From JAHEEL01 sp963785245 (GTDB lineage: Bacteria > Actinomycetota > Acidimicrobiia > Spongiisociales > UBA5794), in the NCBI GenBank assembly GCA_963785245.1, contig CAWAUO010000006.1:248001-312000 (forward strand): a DNA stretch of 64,000 bases, read 5' to 3'. The translations under genes were made by a program, and so were the position numbers. Shown one piece after another: positions 34,298 to 43,725 of the stretch. The notes beneath the pieces are model-generated. The model was not told the origin of the DNA. It saw nothing but the letters and a program-made list of their open reading frames with translations, and made no database searches. Each line of letters starts with the position of its first letter. The stretch's first letter is position 1.

Positions 34298-35793
34298 CTA
34301 CTCCGGGCGCATCGTGGGGAACAGGATCACCTCTCGGATGTGCTTGCGGTCGGTCAGCAGCATCACGATCCGGTCGACCCCGAGGCCGAGGCCGCCGGTC
34401 GGCGGGAGACCGTACTCGAGCGCCCGCAGGTAGTCCTCGTCGAGCGGATGTGCCTCGTCATCGCCCGCTGCACGCGCCGCAGCCTGCGCTTCGAATCGCT
34501 CGCGCTGGTCGAATGGATCGTTGAGTTCCGAGAAGGCGTTCGCATACTCCGCCCCCGCGATCACCAACTCGAATCGCTCGGTCATCTCCGGATCATCGCG
34601 CTGTGCCCGGGCCAGCGGAGAGACCTCGGTCGGATAGTCGATCACGAACGTCGGCTCCCAGAGGGATGACTCGACCAGCTCGTCGTAGATCTCGAACGCC
34701 ACCCGACCAACGCCCCACGATGGGTCTACGTCGATCCCGCGGCCGACGGCGAGCTCCGTGATACGGCTCAGCGGCGTCGCGAGCGATACGTCCTCACCGA
34801 TGGCCTCCGAGACCAGGTCGAAGAGGCGCGCCCGCCTGAATGGCGGGGTGAGGTCGAGCAGCCGACCCTGGTATGTGATCGTCGTCGTGCCCACCGCAGC
34901 ACGGGCAACCCCGGCGATCACGTCTTCTACCAGCGTCATGATGTCTTCGTAGTCGGCGAAAGCCTGATATGCCTCGAGCGATGTGAACTCCGGATTGTGG
35001 GTGCCGTCAATGCCTTCGTTGCGGAAGATCCGCCCCATCTCGAAGACCCGTTCGATGCCACCGACCACGAGTCGTTTCAGGGGCAGCTCGGTTGCGATGC
35101 GGAGCACCAGGTCGAGATCGAGGGCGTTGTGATGGGTCTCAAACGGTCGCGCGGCCGCACCGGTGGCCTGTGCCAGCAGCATCGGCGTCTCTACCTCGAC
35201 GAACCCACGATCCTCGAACTGGCGACGGAGCTCCGAGATGACCTTCGCCCGAGTGAGGGCCGTCTTCATCGACTCCTCGTTCACCATGAGATCCACGTAG
35301 CGCTGACGCGAACACGCGCCTCCACGTCCTTCAGACCGTGCCACTTGTCCGGCAAAGGGCGCAACGCCTTGGACAGCAGCGTCACAGAGGACACGCGAAC
35401 GCTCAGCTCACCCTTCTTGGTGACAATGATCTCGCCCGTCGCCCCGATCCAGTCGCCCGAATCGAGGGCGAGGAACCGCTCGAATTCGTCCTCGCCGAGG
35501 ATCGCCTTGTTGACGAACAACTGGATCCGACCCGACACGTCCTGGAGCACACCGAAGGCGAGGCGCCCCATGTCGCGCACGTTCATCAGCCGTCCGGCCA
35601 CGGTGGTCTCGACACCTGTCTCGGCACCCGGGTCGAGGTCGGCGTACCGTGCCTGGAGATTCGCGGCGAGATCGCTGCGTTCGAACCGCTTGGGATAGCC
35701 CCCGTCCACGACTGCCTGGCGGTGCTTCGCGATGCGTGCCGCGATGAGCGGATCGTCGTGCGGATTCGGCGGAGTTGGCATCTCGTCGGTCAT
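34298..35793 (-). pseudogene. lysS: Lysyl-tRNA synthetase, split by one frameshift
   Basis: The N-terminal frame (35281-35793, 170 residues) has the OB-fold anticodon-binding domain and runs through PLPDKWHGLKDVEAR. The class II catalytic domain continues in another frame from RQRYVDLMVNEE to the stop at 34298, with motif 2 (FRNEGIDGTHNPEFTSLEAY) and motif 3 (GLGLGVDRIVMLL) intact. The break is near 35303-35312, where two extra bases (or one missing) separate EAR from QRYVDL. Every other part looks functional. LysS is normally essential, so a sequence error is likely; programmed frameshifting or a second lysS elsewhere are alternatives. Its ATG overlaps the coaX stop. Confidence 0.85.
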
Positions 35794-36560
35794 TGGTCTT
35801 CCTGGTTCCGGTCGAAGATGATCCGCAGGCCGTCGAGTGTCAGATACTCGTCGACGATGTCGACGTTGCGGCAGTAGGGCACGATGCTAGAGGCAAGCCC
35901 GCCGGTGGCGACAACGACCGGGGACTCGCCGACTTCCTCGATGACCCGTCCCAGAATCCCGTCAACCAGACCCGCGTGCCCGTAGAGGGCTCCGCTCTGA
36001 ATCGCTTCGACCGTGCCCCGCCCAATCGGAGATCGCGGCGGAACGAACTCCACCCGGCGAAGTGCGGCCGTGCCGGAGATGAGCGCCCGCGTCGAAATCT
36101 CGAGCCCCGGAGCGATCACTCCGCCGATGTATGCGCCGTCGGGACTCACCACATCGAAGTTGGTGGACGTCCCGAAGTCGACGACGATCACAGGACTGCC
36201 GTACTTCACGCGCCCGGCAACCGAGTTGACGACCCGATCGGCACCCACCTCTCGCGGGTTGTCGATCTGGATAGACATGCCGGTTCGGATCCCCGGTCCG
36301 ATCACGAGCACTGGTCCGTGGGACAGGGCCGGTGCCACGGTGCGCATCGTTGCGGTGATCGATGGGACGACGCTCGACACGGCCACGCCACCGATGTCGC
36401 TCGGTGTGAACCCGTCGAGCGCAAGCACGCCAAGCAACTCCCATCGCATCTCATCCGCCGTCTGCTCCTTGGTCGAGAACCGCCAGTGGCCGACGAGTTC
36501 GCTCCCTCGGAACAGGCCGACAGCGACCTGGGTGTTTCCGACGTCAATCGTGAGCAGCAT
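35790..36560 (-). CDS. coaX: Type III pantothenate kinase
   Basis: 256 residues. LLTIDVGNTQVAVGLF is the ATP-binding P-loop of the ASKHA fold; GADRVVNSVAG, VDFGTSTNFDVV and ATGGLASSIVP follow. It phosphorylates pantothenate as the first step to coenzyme A, directly after PanC. The ATG shares one base with the panC stop (TGATG), and its own stop overlaps the lysS start. Confidence 0.93.
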   Translation of the reverse strand: MLLTIDVGNTQVAVGLFRGSELVGHWRFSTKEQTADEMRWELLGVLALDGFTPSDIGGVAVSSVVPSITATMRTVAPALSHGPVLVIGPGIRTGMSIQIDNPREVGADRVVNSVAGRVKYGSPVIVVDFGTSTNFDVVSPDGAYIGGVIAPGLEISTRALISGTAALRRVEFVPPRSPIGRGTVEAIQSGALYGHAGLVDGILGRVIEEVGESPVVVATGGLASSIVPYCRNVDIVDEYLTLDGLRIIFDRNQEDQ

Positions 36561-37456
36561 CAGGTCTCCTTGTAGAGGATCGAGGTGTCGCCGAGACGGA
36601 TACCCACGTCGGGCACCCATCGACCGTCGATCCGATCGATATGGATGTTGTCGAGCAGCCGCGTCGTCCCGACCTTGGCCGTCATAGCGAGGAACGCCGG
36701 ACGATCGAGGAGCTCAAGGGGCGACGCCGCGTCCTGGTCTGAGAGCGTCGCATACTCGACGTCGATACCGGATTCGCCGTTGGCCGGAGAAGCGACGATC
36801 CGCTCGAGTTCACTCGCCGAGCGCTCCCCTGCCGCCACCGCCTCGGCAGCAGCGAACATACCCCGGCTGATCGATCGTGCAGCGACGCGCTCTCTTGCGT
36901 CGAGGTAGATGTTCCGTGAGGAGAGCGCCAAGCCGTCGGCTTCCCGTACGATCGGAGATCCGACGATGACGGTCGAGAACGAGAGATCGATCGTCATACG
37001 CCGAACGGTGACGAGTTGCTGGGCGTCCTTCCTGCCGAAGTAGGCACGTTCCGGTTGAATCCCCGCGAACAGTTTCGCCACGACGGTGGCGACCCCGTCG
37101 AAATGGCCGGGGCGACGAGCACCCTCCATCCCCTCCGTTACCTGGGACACAGTGACGGTCGTGAGCAGGTCCCCCGGATACATCACTTCGAGCGGCGGTG
37201 CGAACAGCACATCGGCTCCGAATTCGGCGACGAGCGCAGCGTCTCGATCCAGATCCCGCGGATACGACGCAAGGTCCTCGTTGGGGCCGAACTGGAGCGG
37301 GTTGACGAAGAGGCTCACGGTAACGGTGTCACAGTCTCGCCTGGCGGCTTCCACGAGGCTGAGGTGTCCCTCGTGCAGGTACCCCATGGTCGGGACGAAT
37401 CCGACACAACCGGCGGCGAGATCCCTCGCCGCCGCGAACGATTCCACGATCCTCAC
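36560..37456 (-). CDS. panC: Pantothenate synthetase
   Basis: 298 residues. PTMGYLHEGHLSLV (HIGH-type), VNPLQFGPNEDLASYPRD, YFGRKDAQQ and READGLALSSRN (KMSKS-type) are all present. It condenses pantoate with beta-alanine using ATP. The GTG start overlaps the preceding stop (GTGA). panD, often beside panC in actinobacteria, is not in this cluster. Confidence 0.94.
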   Translation of the reverse strand: MRIVESFAAARDLAAGCVGFVPTMGYLHEGHLSLVEAARRDCDTVTVSLFVNPLQFGPNEDLASYPRDLDRDAALVAEFGADVLFAPPLEVMYPGDLLTTVTVSQVTEGMEGARRPGHFDGVATVVAKLFAGIQPERAYFGRKDAQQLVTVRRMTIDLSFSTVIVGSPIVREADGLALSSRNIYLDARERVAARSISRGMFAAAEAVAAGERSASELERIVASPANGESGIDVEYATLSDQDAASPLELLDRPAFLAMTAKVGTTRLLDNIHIDRIDGRWVPDVGIRLGDTSILYKET

Positions 37457-38265
37457 AGTTGTCTCTCCTCGCTCCGCGTCGCAGCGACTTCGGTGGTTGC
37501 CTCCACCATCAGATCAAATGCGGATGCGAGGTCTGGAACCGTTGCACGGACTGCTTCAAGCTGCGCGGCGATGGTCTCGGCGTCATGGCGTGCCACCGGC
37601 CCCGTCAGCGACGCCAGGGGTCCGGCATCGAACGCATTCGTCACGACCGCCTCGACGAGCGGCCGGACCGCTTCGAACGGCACATCGGTCGCCGCCATGA
37701 GCCGTTCGGCGATCGCGAGGGCCGCGATCGGGAAATTGGCGGCCGCAGCCGCAGCCGCGTGATAGGCCGTGCGGCTCTCGTCCTTGAGATCGAACGGGAC
37801 TCCCCCGAGCGAGGAGGCAAAGCTGTGGAGTTCTGATCGCAGCGGTTCGTCGGCGGTCACGGCCATCCAAGCGCCGGCCAACGCTCGCGCTCCACGATCG
37901 GGGGTCGGCATCGTCTGCAGGGGGTGCAATGACCCAACGGAGAGGCCTTGGGCGGCGAACGGTTCGAGGGCAGCGACGTGAACCGCTCCGGAGAGATGAA
38001 CGACACTCGCAACGGCGTTCCGTGCAACCGGGGCAACCTGCCCGGCCACTTCCTCAATTGCCGAGTCGCTGACAGCGACGATCACAAGATCAACGGCCGG
38101 AATGGGTTCGCCGATCTGGAGAGCCACTGCGTCGAGCCGTCGCGCGAGGCCGTGCGCCTGGTCGGCGTCGCGTGCAGCGATCGCGACCACGTCGTGGCCT
38201 GCGCCGTTTGCGGCGATAGCGACGGATTGGCCCGCTCGTCCGGGTCCCACGAGGACGATCCGCAT
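37453..38265 (-). CDS. Rossmann-like and DUF2520 domain-containing protein
   Basis: 270 residues. The N-terminal nucleotide-binding fold (MRIVLVGPGRAGQSVAIAA) and the C-terminal helical DUF2520 domain (SLHPLQTMPTPDRGARALAGAW, then YHAAAAAAANF) are typical. Homologues sit before panC in actinobacterial fol-pan clusters and are suspected NADP-dependent oxidoreductases, possibly supplying pantoate in place of PanE; this is unproven. The frame is open well upstream of 38265, but that part covers folK on the same strand and lacks family similarity. Confidence 0.85.
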   Translation of the reverse strand: MRIVLVGPGRAGQSVAIAANGAGHDVVAIAARDADQAHGLARRLDAVALQIGEPIPAVDLVIVAVSDSAIEEVAGQVAPVARNAVASVVHLSGAVHVAALEPFAAQGLSVGSLHPLQTMPTPDRGARALAGAWMAVTADEPLRSELHSFASSLGGVPFDLKDESRTAYHAAAAAAANFPIAALAIAERLMAATDVPFEAVRPLVEAVVTNAFDAGPLASLTGPVARHDAETIAAQLEAVRATVPDLASAFDLMVEATTEVAATRSEERQL

Positions 38266-38327
38266 ATGGCTCCGATCCTCCCGGTATCGGTCCGGCCCCG
38301 CCTCGGGGCTCTCTCCGGGCAAACGTA

Positions 38328-38834
38328 CTACGTCCCCGGCCAGTCGGGGCCGCCGATCGTCGCCTCGACTCGCTCGAGTCCCTGACGCTCGACCGCTCCC
38401 GATGCTGGTTCGACAATCGAACCGTCTGGCATGCGAGCGTCGGCCCATGCCTCGAGGAGCGGTTCGAGCACGAACCGTCGCTCCGCCATTCTGGGATGTG
38501 GCACGGTGAGACCGGGTGCCGAAATACGTTGTCGATCCCAGAGGATCAGGTCGAGATCGAGCGTCCGCGGCCCCCAGCGAGTGTCGCGAACCCGACCGCG
38601 AGCGCGTTCGACGGTGAGGAGTTCGCGAAGGAGACCGGAGGGGGTGTGAGCTGTCTCGACCACGGCGACCGCGTTCAGAAACGGGTCCTGCTTCGGGCCT
38701 CCGATGGGGGCCGTTTCGTACACCGATGACACGGAGATCACGCGGCCAATGGCGGCAAGGCCGCGCATCGCTGCGTTGAGATGGCCAAGACGGTCTCCGA
38801 GGTTGGAACCGATTCCAATCGCGCAACGACTCAC
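38328..38834 (-). CDS. folK: 2-amino-4-hydroxy-6-hydroxymethyldihydropteridine pyrophosphokinase
   Basis: 168 residues. IGIGSNLGDRLGHLNAAM, GPRTLDLDLILWD and VPHPRMAERRFVLEPL are the diagnostic segments. It transfers pyrophosphate to the pterin substrate just before FolP acts. The GTG start overlaps the stop of the upstream gene (GTGA). Confidence 0.94.
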   Translation of the reverse strand: MSRCAIGIGSNLGDRLGHLNAAMRGLAAIGRVISVSSVYETAPIGGPKQDPFLNAVAVVETAHTPSGLLRELLTVERARGRVRDTRWGPRTLDLDLILWDRQRISAPGLTVPHPRMAERRFVLEPLLEAWADARMPDGSIVEPASGAVERQGLERVEATIGGPDWPGT

Positions 38835-39319
38835 TGGACGGGAATGAGCGAACGCCCCTCTGGGCCGAGAGGACGTCCGAGGATTTCCTGGATCACCGAT
38901 GTGGCAATGATCGGATCCTTCACCAATTCTGAGTGGACCAGGTAGCCGGCCAGCAAGCCGCTGACCGTCTCGTCGATCGTGTCCCGATGGAGCAGCACCG
39001 AAGCACCGCGAACGTTGATCGCCGCGTCCATGGCGGCGAACACGCTGCCGACGTCGTCAACCTCGGACGGGGGGCCTTCAACCGTGTGGACGATGACGCG
39101 AAAGCCTGCTTCGTCGTACACGGCCGTGTTCTGACCGGAGGGAAGCAGCGAGAGAACGGTGTTGATGCCCTGGTCGTTGAGCCAGGCGATCTCCTCTTCG
39201 CGTCGGACCCGACGATGCTGGAATCCGGAGCCGCCGATGCGTTCGGACACCGCAAGCCGACCGGCAATCACCCATCGGAATCCGCGTGGTTCGAGTCCGG
39301 GGACGTCCTTCTTCCTCAT
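38831..39319 (-). CDS. Dual-specificity-phosphatase-like protein lacking the catalytic cysteine
   Basis: 162 residues. The pattern VIAGRLAVSERIGG, EEEIAWLNDQGINTVLSLLP, YDEAGFRVIVHTVE and the helix after SVLLHRDTIDETVSGLLAGYLV follows the fold of dual-specificity phosphatases. However, the HCxxGxxR loop reads LHRDTIDET, so no cysteine or P-loop arginine is in place. It sits between folP and folK, where folB stands in Mycobacterium tuberculosis, but does not resemble FolB. It is probably a binding or regulatory pseudo-phosphatase. The start ATG 39319 is ten bases after folP. Confidence 0.65.
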   Translation of the reverse strand: MRKKDVPGLEPRGFRWVIAGRLAVSERIGGSGFQHRRVRREEEIAWLNDQGINTVLSLLPSGQNTAVYDEAGFRVIVHTVEGPPSEVDDVGSVFAAMDAAINVRGASVLLHRDTIDETVSGLLAGYLVHSELVKDPIIATSVIQEILGRPLGPEGRSLIPVQ

Positions 39320-39329
39320 ACCCTCATGC

Positions 39330-40196
39330 TCATTCGCGAACTCGCACGATAGCGTCGGCCGTTCGCGCAGCATCAGCGGTCCGGGCAGCATCGTGGACGC
39401 GCACGACCGATGCGCCTCCAGCAATCGCTAGAGCGACCGTGGCGAGCGTCGCCGAGTCTCGATCTTCCGGGCTGGACACGCGGCCCGCCTGCTCCAGAAT
39501 CGTCCCAAGGAACCGCTTGCGTGACGTACCGACGAGCACGGGATGGCCACCACCGAGAAGGCTGATACCAGCGAGCAGCGCGAGGTTGTGGGCGAACGTC
39601 TTCCCAAATCCGATGCCCGGATCGATGACGATTCGGGCTGGATCAATTCCCTGTTGGACAGCGGCTTTGGCGCGGTTGCTCAAGAATTGGCCGACGTCCG
39701 CCACGACGTCGTTGTAGGTCGGGTCAACTTGCATCGTTCGGGGTTCGCCTTGCATGTGCATGATCACAACGCCGACCCCGGACGCAGCGCAGAGCGCCAC
39801 CATGTCGGGATCGCCGAGTCCGGTTACATCGTTGATGATCTCGGCACCGGCGAGAATTGCCGCTTCGGCGACCTGCGGCTTCGCGGTGTCAACGGAGACG
39901 ACGATCCCGTGCGACGCCAGCGCCTCCACGACCGGAACGACCCGCTTCAGTTCCTCCGCCGTTCCGACCGGCTCGGCTCCCGGCCGGGTGGATTCGCCCC
40001 CGACGTCGACAATGTCGGCTCCGTCGCCCCAGAGTTGAAGGCCGTGGCGGATTGCCTCTGGGGTTTCATTCCAGCGACCGCCATCCGAGAAGGAATCCGG
40101 CGTCGTGTTGACGACACCCATGACCAGTGTGTGGTCTTCGTTCGTGAGCGAGCGGGTGCGGAGTTCCCAGGTGATCGGGCGGAAGGTCACGTTCAC
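39330..40196 (-). CDS. folP: Dihydropteroate synthase
   Basis: 288 residues. MGVVNTTPDSFSDGG, DIVDVGGESTRPGA, INDVTGLGDP, DPGIGFGKT and GTSRKRFLG mark the TIM-barrel pterin and para-aminobenzoate sites. GTG 40196 overlaps the ftsH stop (GTGA); a second in-frame GTG follows at 40190. The C-terminus has a short duplicated AARTAD segment. It makes dihydropteroate, the sulfonamide target. Confidence 0.93.
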   Translation of the reverse strand: MNVTFRPITWELRTRSLTNEDHTLVMGVVNTTPDSFSDGGRWNETPEAIRHGLQLWGDGADIVDVGGESTRPGAEPVGTAEELKRVVPVVEALASHGIVVSVDTAKPQVAEAAILAGAEIINDVTGLGDPDMVALCAASGVGVVIMHMQGEPRTMQVDPTYNDVVADVGQFLSNRAKAAVQQGIDPARIVIDPGIGFGKTFAHNLALLAGISLLGGGHPVLVGTSRKRFLGTILEQAGRVSSPEDRDSATLATVALAIAGGASVVRVHDAARTADAARTADAIVRVRE

Positions 40197-42112
40197 CCGG
40201 CGCCGGAGCCGCCTGTTTGGGCTGCTGCGATATCGCCCGTGGCTCCCGATCCTTCTGGGCCCCGGATGCGCAGGGCGCCCGACTCCGAGTGTTCCCACTT
40301 CGGGACGTCGTGGAGTACCTCGATCACCTGGTCTGCGTCAAGTGTCTCGTGCTCGAGCAGCCGTTCGGCGATCCGATCAAGCGCGTCGCGGTGTCTGACG
40401 ATGATCTGCGTCGCCTCTTCGTGAGCCTGCGTGATGAGCTTCCGGACTTCATCGTCGATGGCGGCTGCGACTTCGTTCGACAGATCCTGGCTCTTCGAGT
40501 AGTCGCGACCGAGGAACACCTCAGCTTGCGGCTGGCCGTACTTGAGCGGACCCAGCCGATCGCTCATGCCGTACTCCATCACCATTTTCCTGGCGAGACT
40601 CGTGGCCTTCTCGATGTCATTCGAGGCCCCGGTTGACGGATCACCGAACACGATCTCCTCCGCGGTCCGACCGCCGAGGGCGTAGGCCAACTGGTCGACG
40701 AGTTCGCTGCGCTTCTCGTAGTGCTTGTCTTCGAGCGGGAGAGCCATCGTGTAGCCACCCGCCCTGCCGCGAGGGATGATCGTGACCTTGTGGATCGGAT
40801 CGAGCTTCGGGAGAGCGTATCCGACGAGCGCATGGCCGCCCTCGTGGTAGGCGGTGAGGCGTCTTTCCTCTTCCGACATGATGCGGCTCTTGCGCTCCGG
40901 GCCCGCGATCACTCGCTCGATCGCCTCTTCCATCTCGGACATGCCGATCATGGTCTTGTTCCTGCGTGCCGCGAGCAGCGCCGATTCGTTAATGAGGTTG
41001 GCGAGGTCGGCTCCGGTGAATCCAGGGGTTTGGCGTGCGAGCGTGGAGATCACCACGTCGTCCTCATAGGGCTTGCCCTTGGCGTGGACTTCGAGGATCT
41101 GCTCGCGACCCTTGATATCCGGACGATCGACGACAATCTGGCGATCGAACCGCCCGGGACGCAGCAGCGCCGGGTCAAGGATGTCCGGCCGGTTCGTTGA
41201 GGCAATCACGATGACGCCCGCCTTGACATCGAAGCCGTCCAACTCGACCAGCAACTGGTTCAGTGTCTGCTCGCGCTCGTCGTGCCCGCCACCGAGACCG
41301 GCGCCACGATGGCGGCCGACCGCGTCGATCTCGTCGATGAAGATGATCGATGGGGCACTCGCCTTCGCCTGCTCGAAGAGGTCGCGGACGCGGCTCGCAC
41401 CGACACCGACGAACATCTCGACGAATTCAGAACCGGAGATCGCGTAGAACGGGACTCCGGCTTCGCCGGCCACCGCGCGGGCCAGCAGCGTCTTGCCGGT
41501 CCCTGGAGGGCCATACAGCAGAACACCCTTCGGGATCTTCGCTCCCATGGCGCGGAACTTCTGAGGCTGCTGGAGGAATTCCTTGATCTCATCGAGTTCC
41601 TCGATCGCCTCGTCCACACCGGCGACGTCGTCGAACGTCACCTTCGGTGTGTCCTTGGTGACTTGCTTGGCTTTGGACTTCCCGAACTGCATCACCCGGT
41701 TCCCACCGCCCTGCAGTTGGAACATGATGAAGATGAAGAGTCCGAATAGGAGGAGGTAGGGAAGAACGTTCCCGAGGAACCACTGGAAGAGCGACGGCTC
41801 CTGTGAGTCCGTCACAGCTTCGACTCCTGCGTCGAGGATGTCCTCGGTCAGGGTCGGCGAGTACTCAGCCGGGTACATCATGATGTACTCAACGGTCTCA
41901 CCGGAGGCGTCGGTGTAGGTACCGGCGACTTCGTTGGACCGATCGCGAATCGTGACCGGATCGTCGATCTCGCCTGCAGCCAGCTTGGCGTTGAACTCGT
42001 TGAGGCTCAGCTCTTGGGGCTGGCTCGACTGGTTCACGAACATGTTCACGGCCATCACCACAACGAAGATGACGGCCAGATAGATGACGATGGTTCGTGC
42101 GGTCCGGCTCAC
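40193..42112 (-). CDS. ftsH: ATP-dependent zinc metalloprotease FtsH
   Basis: 639 residues. Two N-terminal membrane helices flank a small extracytoplasmic domain. The AAA+ domain follows with GPPGTGKTLLARAVAGEAG, FIDEIDAVGRHRGAG and the second region of homology NRPDILDPALLRPGRFDRQ. The zinc-protease motif reads HEGGH where HEAGH is usual; both zinc histidines and the catalytic Glu are present. GTG 42112 has GGAGC five bases upstream. It degrades misfolded membrane proteins and heads the fol-pan operon, as in mycobacteria. Confidence 0.94.
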   Translation of the reverse strand: MSRTARTIVIYLAVIFVVVMAVNMFVNQSSQPQELSLNEFNAKLAAGEIDDPVTIRDRSNEVAGTYTDASGETVEYIMMYPAEYSPTLTEDILDAGVEAVTDSQEPSLFQWFLGNVLPYLLLFGLFIFIMFQLQGGGNRVMQFGKSKAKQVTKDTPKVTFDDVAGVDEAIEELDEIKEFLQQPQKFRAMGAKIPKGVLLYGPPGTGKTLLARAVAGEAGVPFYAISGSEFVEMFVGVGASRVRDLFEQAKASAPSIIFIDEIDAVGRHRGAGLGGGHDEREQTLNQLLVELDGFDVKAGVIVIASTNRPDILDPALLRPGRFDRQIVVDRPDIKGREQILEVHAKGKPYEDDVVISTLARQTPGFTGADLANLINESALLAARRNKTMIGMSEMEEAIERVIAGPERKSRIMSEEERRLTAYHEGGHALVGYALPKLDPIHKVTIIPRGRAGGYTMALPLEDKHYEKRSELVDQLAYALGGRTAEEIVFGDPSTGASNDIEKATSLARKMVMEYGMSDRLGPLKYGQPQAEVFLGRDYSKSQDLSNEVAAAIDDEVRKLITQAHEEATQIIVRHRDALDRIAERLLEHETLDADQVIEVLHDVPKWEHSESGALRIRGPEGSGATGDIAAAQTGGSGAG

Positions 42113-42413
42113 ACTGCTCCTCAGCTCACGACCGGGCGTTCACCGCCCGTCTCTTCATGGTACGCCTGACCCCCGGATAAGCCGCATCGTATGAGCGGAG
42201 AACGGCGAGATCCCAGTCGCCAGTCGCCAGTTCCCAGTCCCCAGTCACGGAACTCGCTTAGCCTCATCTTCTCGTGCTGGCTCACGGAGCCCCCTCCGCT
42301 GCGCTCCGCCCTGGCGGCCGGTGCTCGCGCCTCCCCCACTCCGTGGGAGAGGCCAAGACCCGACCCCACACGCTGCACCGCTACTCAGCTGCTCGGCTGC
42401 TCCGCTGCTTTCG
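42113..42413. repeat. Intergenic region with short tandem repeats and palindromic repeat
   Basis: This 301-base gap between ftsH and the HNH gene has no credible gene. Near 42214-42247 a 7-base unit of the type CCAGTCG is repeated about five times with drift. 42287-42352 resembles the dispersed palindromic repeat found at 43643 and 55497 (CCCCCTCCG, then a hairpin, then CTCCCCCAC/GTGGGAGAG at 42331-42352). Confidence 0.5.
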
Positions 42414-43547
42414 TCACGCGACTCGCCAGCTGGTGCGTTGGGGTGGGGCGTGGATCCGGGGTCTGATGAGGCGTCTTCGTTGGGGTGGCGATGTGGGGTC
42501 GATGGTGAAGCCCTGGCCGTGGATCACGACATGGTGGTGGAACCAACAGACGGTGGTCAGGTTCTCGGCGTCGGTGCTCCCGCCCTCAGACCACGGCATG
42601 ATGTGATGCACCTGCAGGCGATACCGCGATACGCAGCCTGAGATGGTGCAGACACCGCCGTCACGATGCAGGATGAACCGTCGCAGCCGGGGCGGGATCA
42701 CGCGACTCCGTCGACCGATGGCGAGCGGTGTCCCGTCAGGGGTACTGGCGATTACCTCGACGATGCCGTCACACAGGATCGCTGCGAGGGTGTTCGGCCC
42801 GACCTGCGGACCGGTGGCAACCGTCACACCGGCCTCACCGTTCGTCGGCGCCGCTTCGGTCGCGTCGACAAACACGCACACGGTCGGGCTGTGACTGTCG
42901 ATCGTTGCGCCGTCGTCACCTTTGATCGAGTCTTCGCTGATCGCCCACAACGCATCGGCGTTGCGGGTGGTGCGTGACGGGTTCGCTGCCGGCCCGTACG
43001 GGAAGCTGTCGGCCTTCGCTTCAAGGGCCTGGACAACGACCCGGCCCGCATAGCCGGGGAGACGACCCGACAGGGTCCAGGCTGACTCGTCGAGGTTCGG
43101 CTGGACCGACACAGAGCGCTGTTCGAACGCCATCTCGTCATCGATCGGCGCCATACGCCGCCGCCGTGCCGCACGGACCCGGATCCCCGCGATGTCGAAG
43201 CCGGCGGTCTCACCCAGGATGTCGAGGCTGTCGTCACGGCCCGCAAACGCGGAGACGGCTGCGGCACGGTCGAACCCGATCGCCCCATTGCTGACGGCTT
43301 CGTCGACGTCGGGGAGGTCTTCGAGCCGCCACGCGGTTGCCACCAGCTTCCCGGCCGTCTCCGGGGCCAGGTCCATCTTCCCGGTCGCCCACTCTTTCAG
43401 GGACCGGTTCCCGTCGCGGAGTGCGACCTGGCGCCGGTCGAGTTCCCGGAGCAAGGACATCTGCCGGCCACGGGCCTTGGCGATCACGGCCTCGTCTTCG
43501 ACGAGTCGCTGCTCGATCGTGTCGGTGGTGAGACGTTTCGTGTCCAT
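42414..43547 (-). CDS. DUF222 and HNH endonuclease domain protein (13E12-repeat type)
   Basis: 377 residues. An N-terminal DUF222 region is followed by a C-terminal HNH nuclease motif (RLQVHHIMPWSEGGSTDAENL, then CWFHHHVVIH) with two nearby cysteines (GVCTISGC). These genes are abundant, often repeated, in actinobacteria; M. tuberculosis 13E12-family members are among its DNA-damage-induced genes. Here the promoter has the TGTCACAC-N8-TANNNT form, with the -10 six bases before the ATG. It interrupts the usual ftsH-hpt neighbourhood and is flanked by dispersed repeats on both sides, suggesting later insertion. Confidence 0.88.
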   Translation of the reverse strand: MDTKRLTTDTIEQRLVEDEAVIAKARGRQMSLLRELDRRQVALRDGNRSLKEWATGKMDLAPETAGKLVATAWRLEDLPDVDEAVSNGAIGFDRAAAVSAFAGRDDSLDILGETAGFDIAGIRVRAARRRRMAPIDDEMAFEQRSVSVQPNLDESAWTLSGRLPGYAGRVVVQALEAKADSFPYGPAANPSRTTRNADALWAISEDSIKGDDGATIDSHSPTVCVFVDATEAAPTNGEAGVTVATGPQVGPNTLAAILCDGIVEVIASTPDGTPLAIGRRSRVIPPRLRRFILHRDGGVCTISGCVSRYRLQVHHIMPWSEGGSTDAENLTTVCWFHHHVVIHGQGFTIDPTSPPQRRRLIRPRIHAPPQRTSWRVA

Positions 43548-43553
43548 ACCCGC

Positions 43554-43575
43554 AACCTACCCACCAGGTGTGACA
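43554..43575 (-). promoter_or_regulatory. Putative DNA-damage-type promoter of the DUF222-HNH gene
   Basis: On the minus strand TGTCACAC (complement of 43568-43575), eight bases, TAGGTT (complement of 43554-43559), six bases, ATG at 43547. CCCCGGTTTC precedes the box. Confidence 0.6.
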
Positions 43576-43642
43576 GAAACCGGGGCTGGGACTGAAGAAT
43601 CTCAGGGTTTCTTGCGGATTCTCTGGTCGCCGTTCACGCCGG

Positions 43643-43699
43643 CGAGAGACCCCCTCCGTCAGCGCCTCGGAGGCGCTGCCACCTCCCCCTGAAGGGGAG
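43643..43699. repeat. Dispersed palindromic repeat, copy A
   Basis: GAGAGACCCCCTCCGTC, a hairpin AGCGCCT-CGG-AGGCGCT (43661-43677), then CCACCTCCCCCTGAAGGGG. The same arrangement recurs at 55561-55620 and, inverted, at 55497-55542. Located just after hpt, where it could also act as a terminator. Confidence 0.7.
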
Positions 43700-43725
43700 A
43701 AATACCTCGAAGCCCGGCGTCTCTC

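Noticed and set aside
38266..38826. An N-terminal extension of the DUF2520 protein covering folK
   Set aside because: It is an out-of-frame reading of folK on the same strand with Arg/Ser-rich noise; the Rossmann fold starts at 38265.
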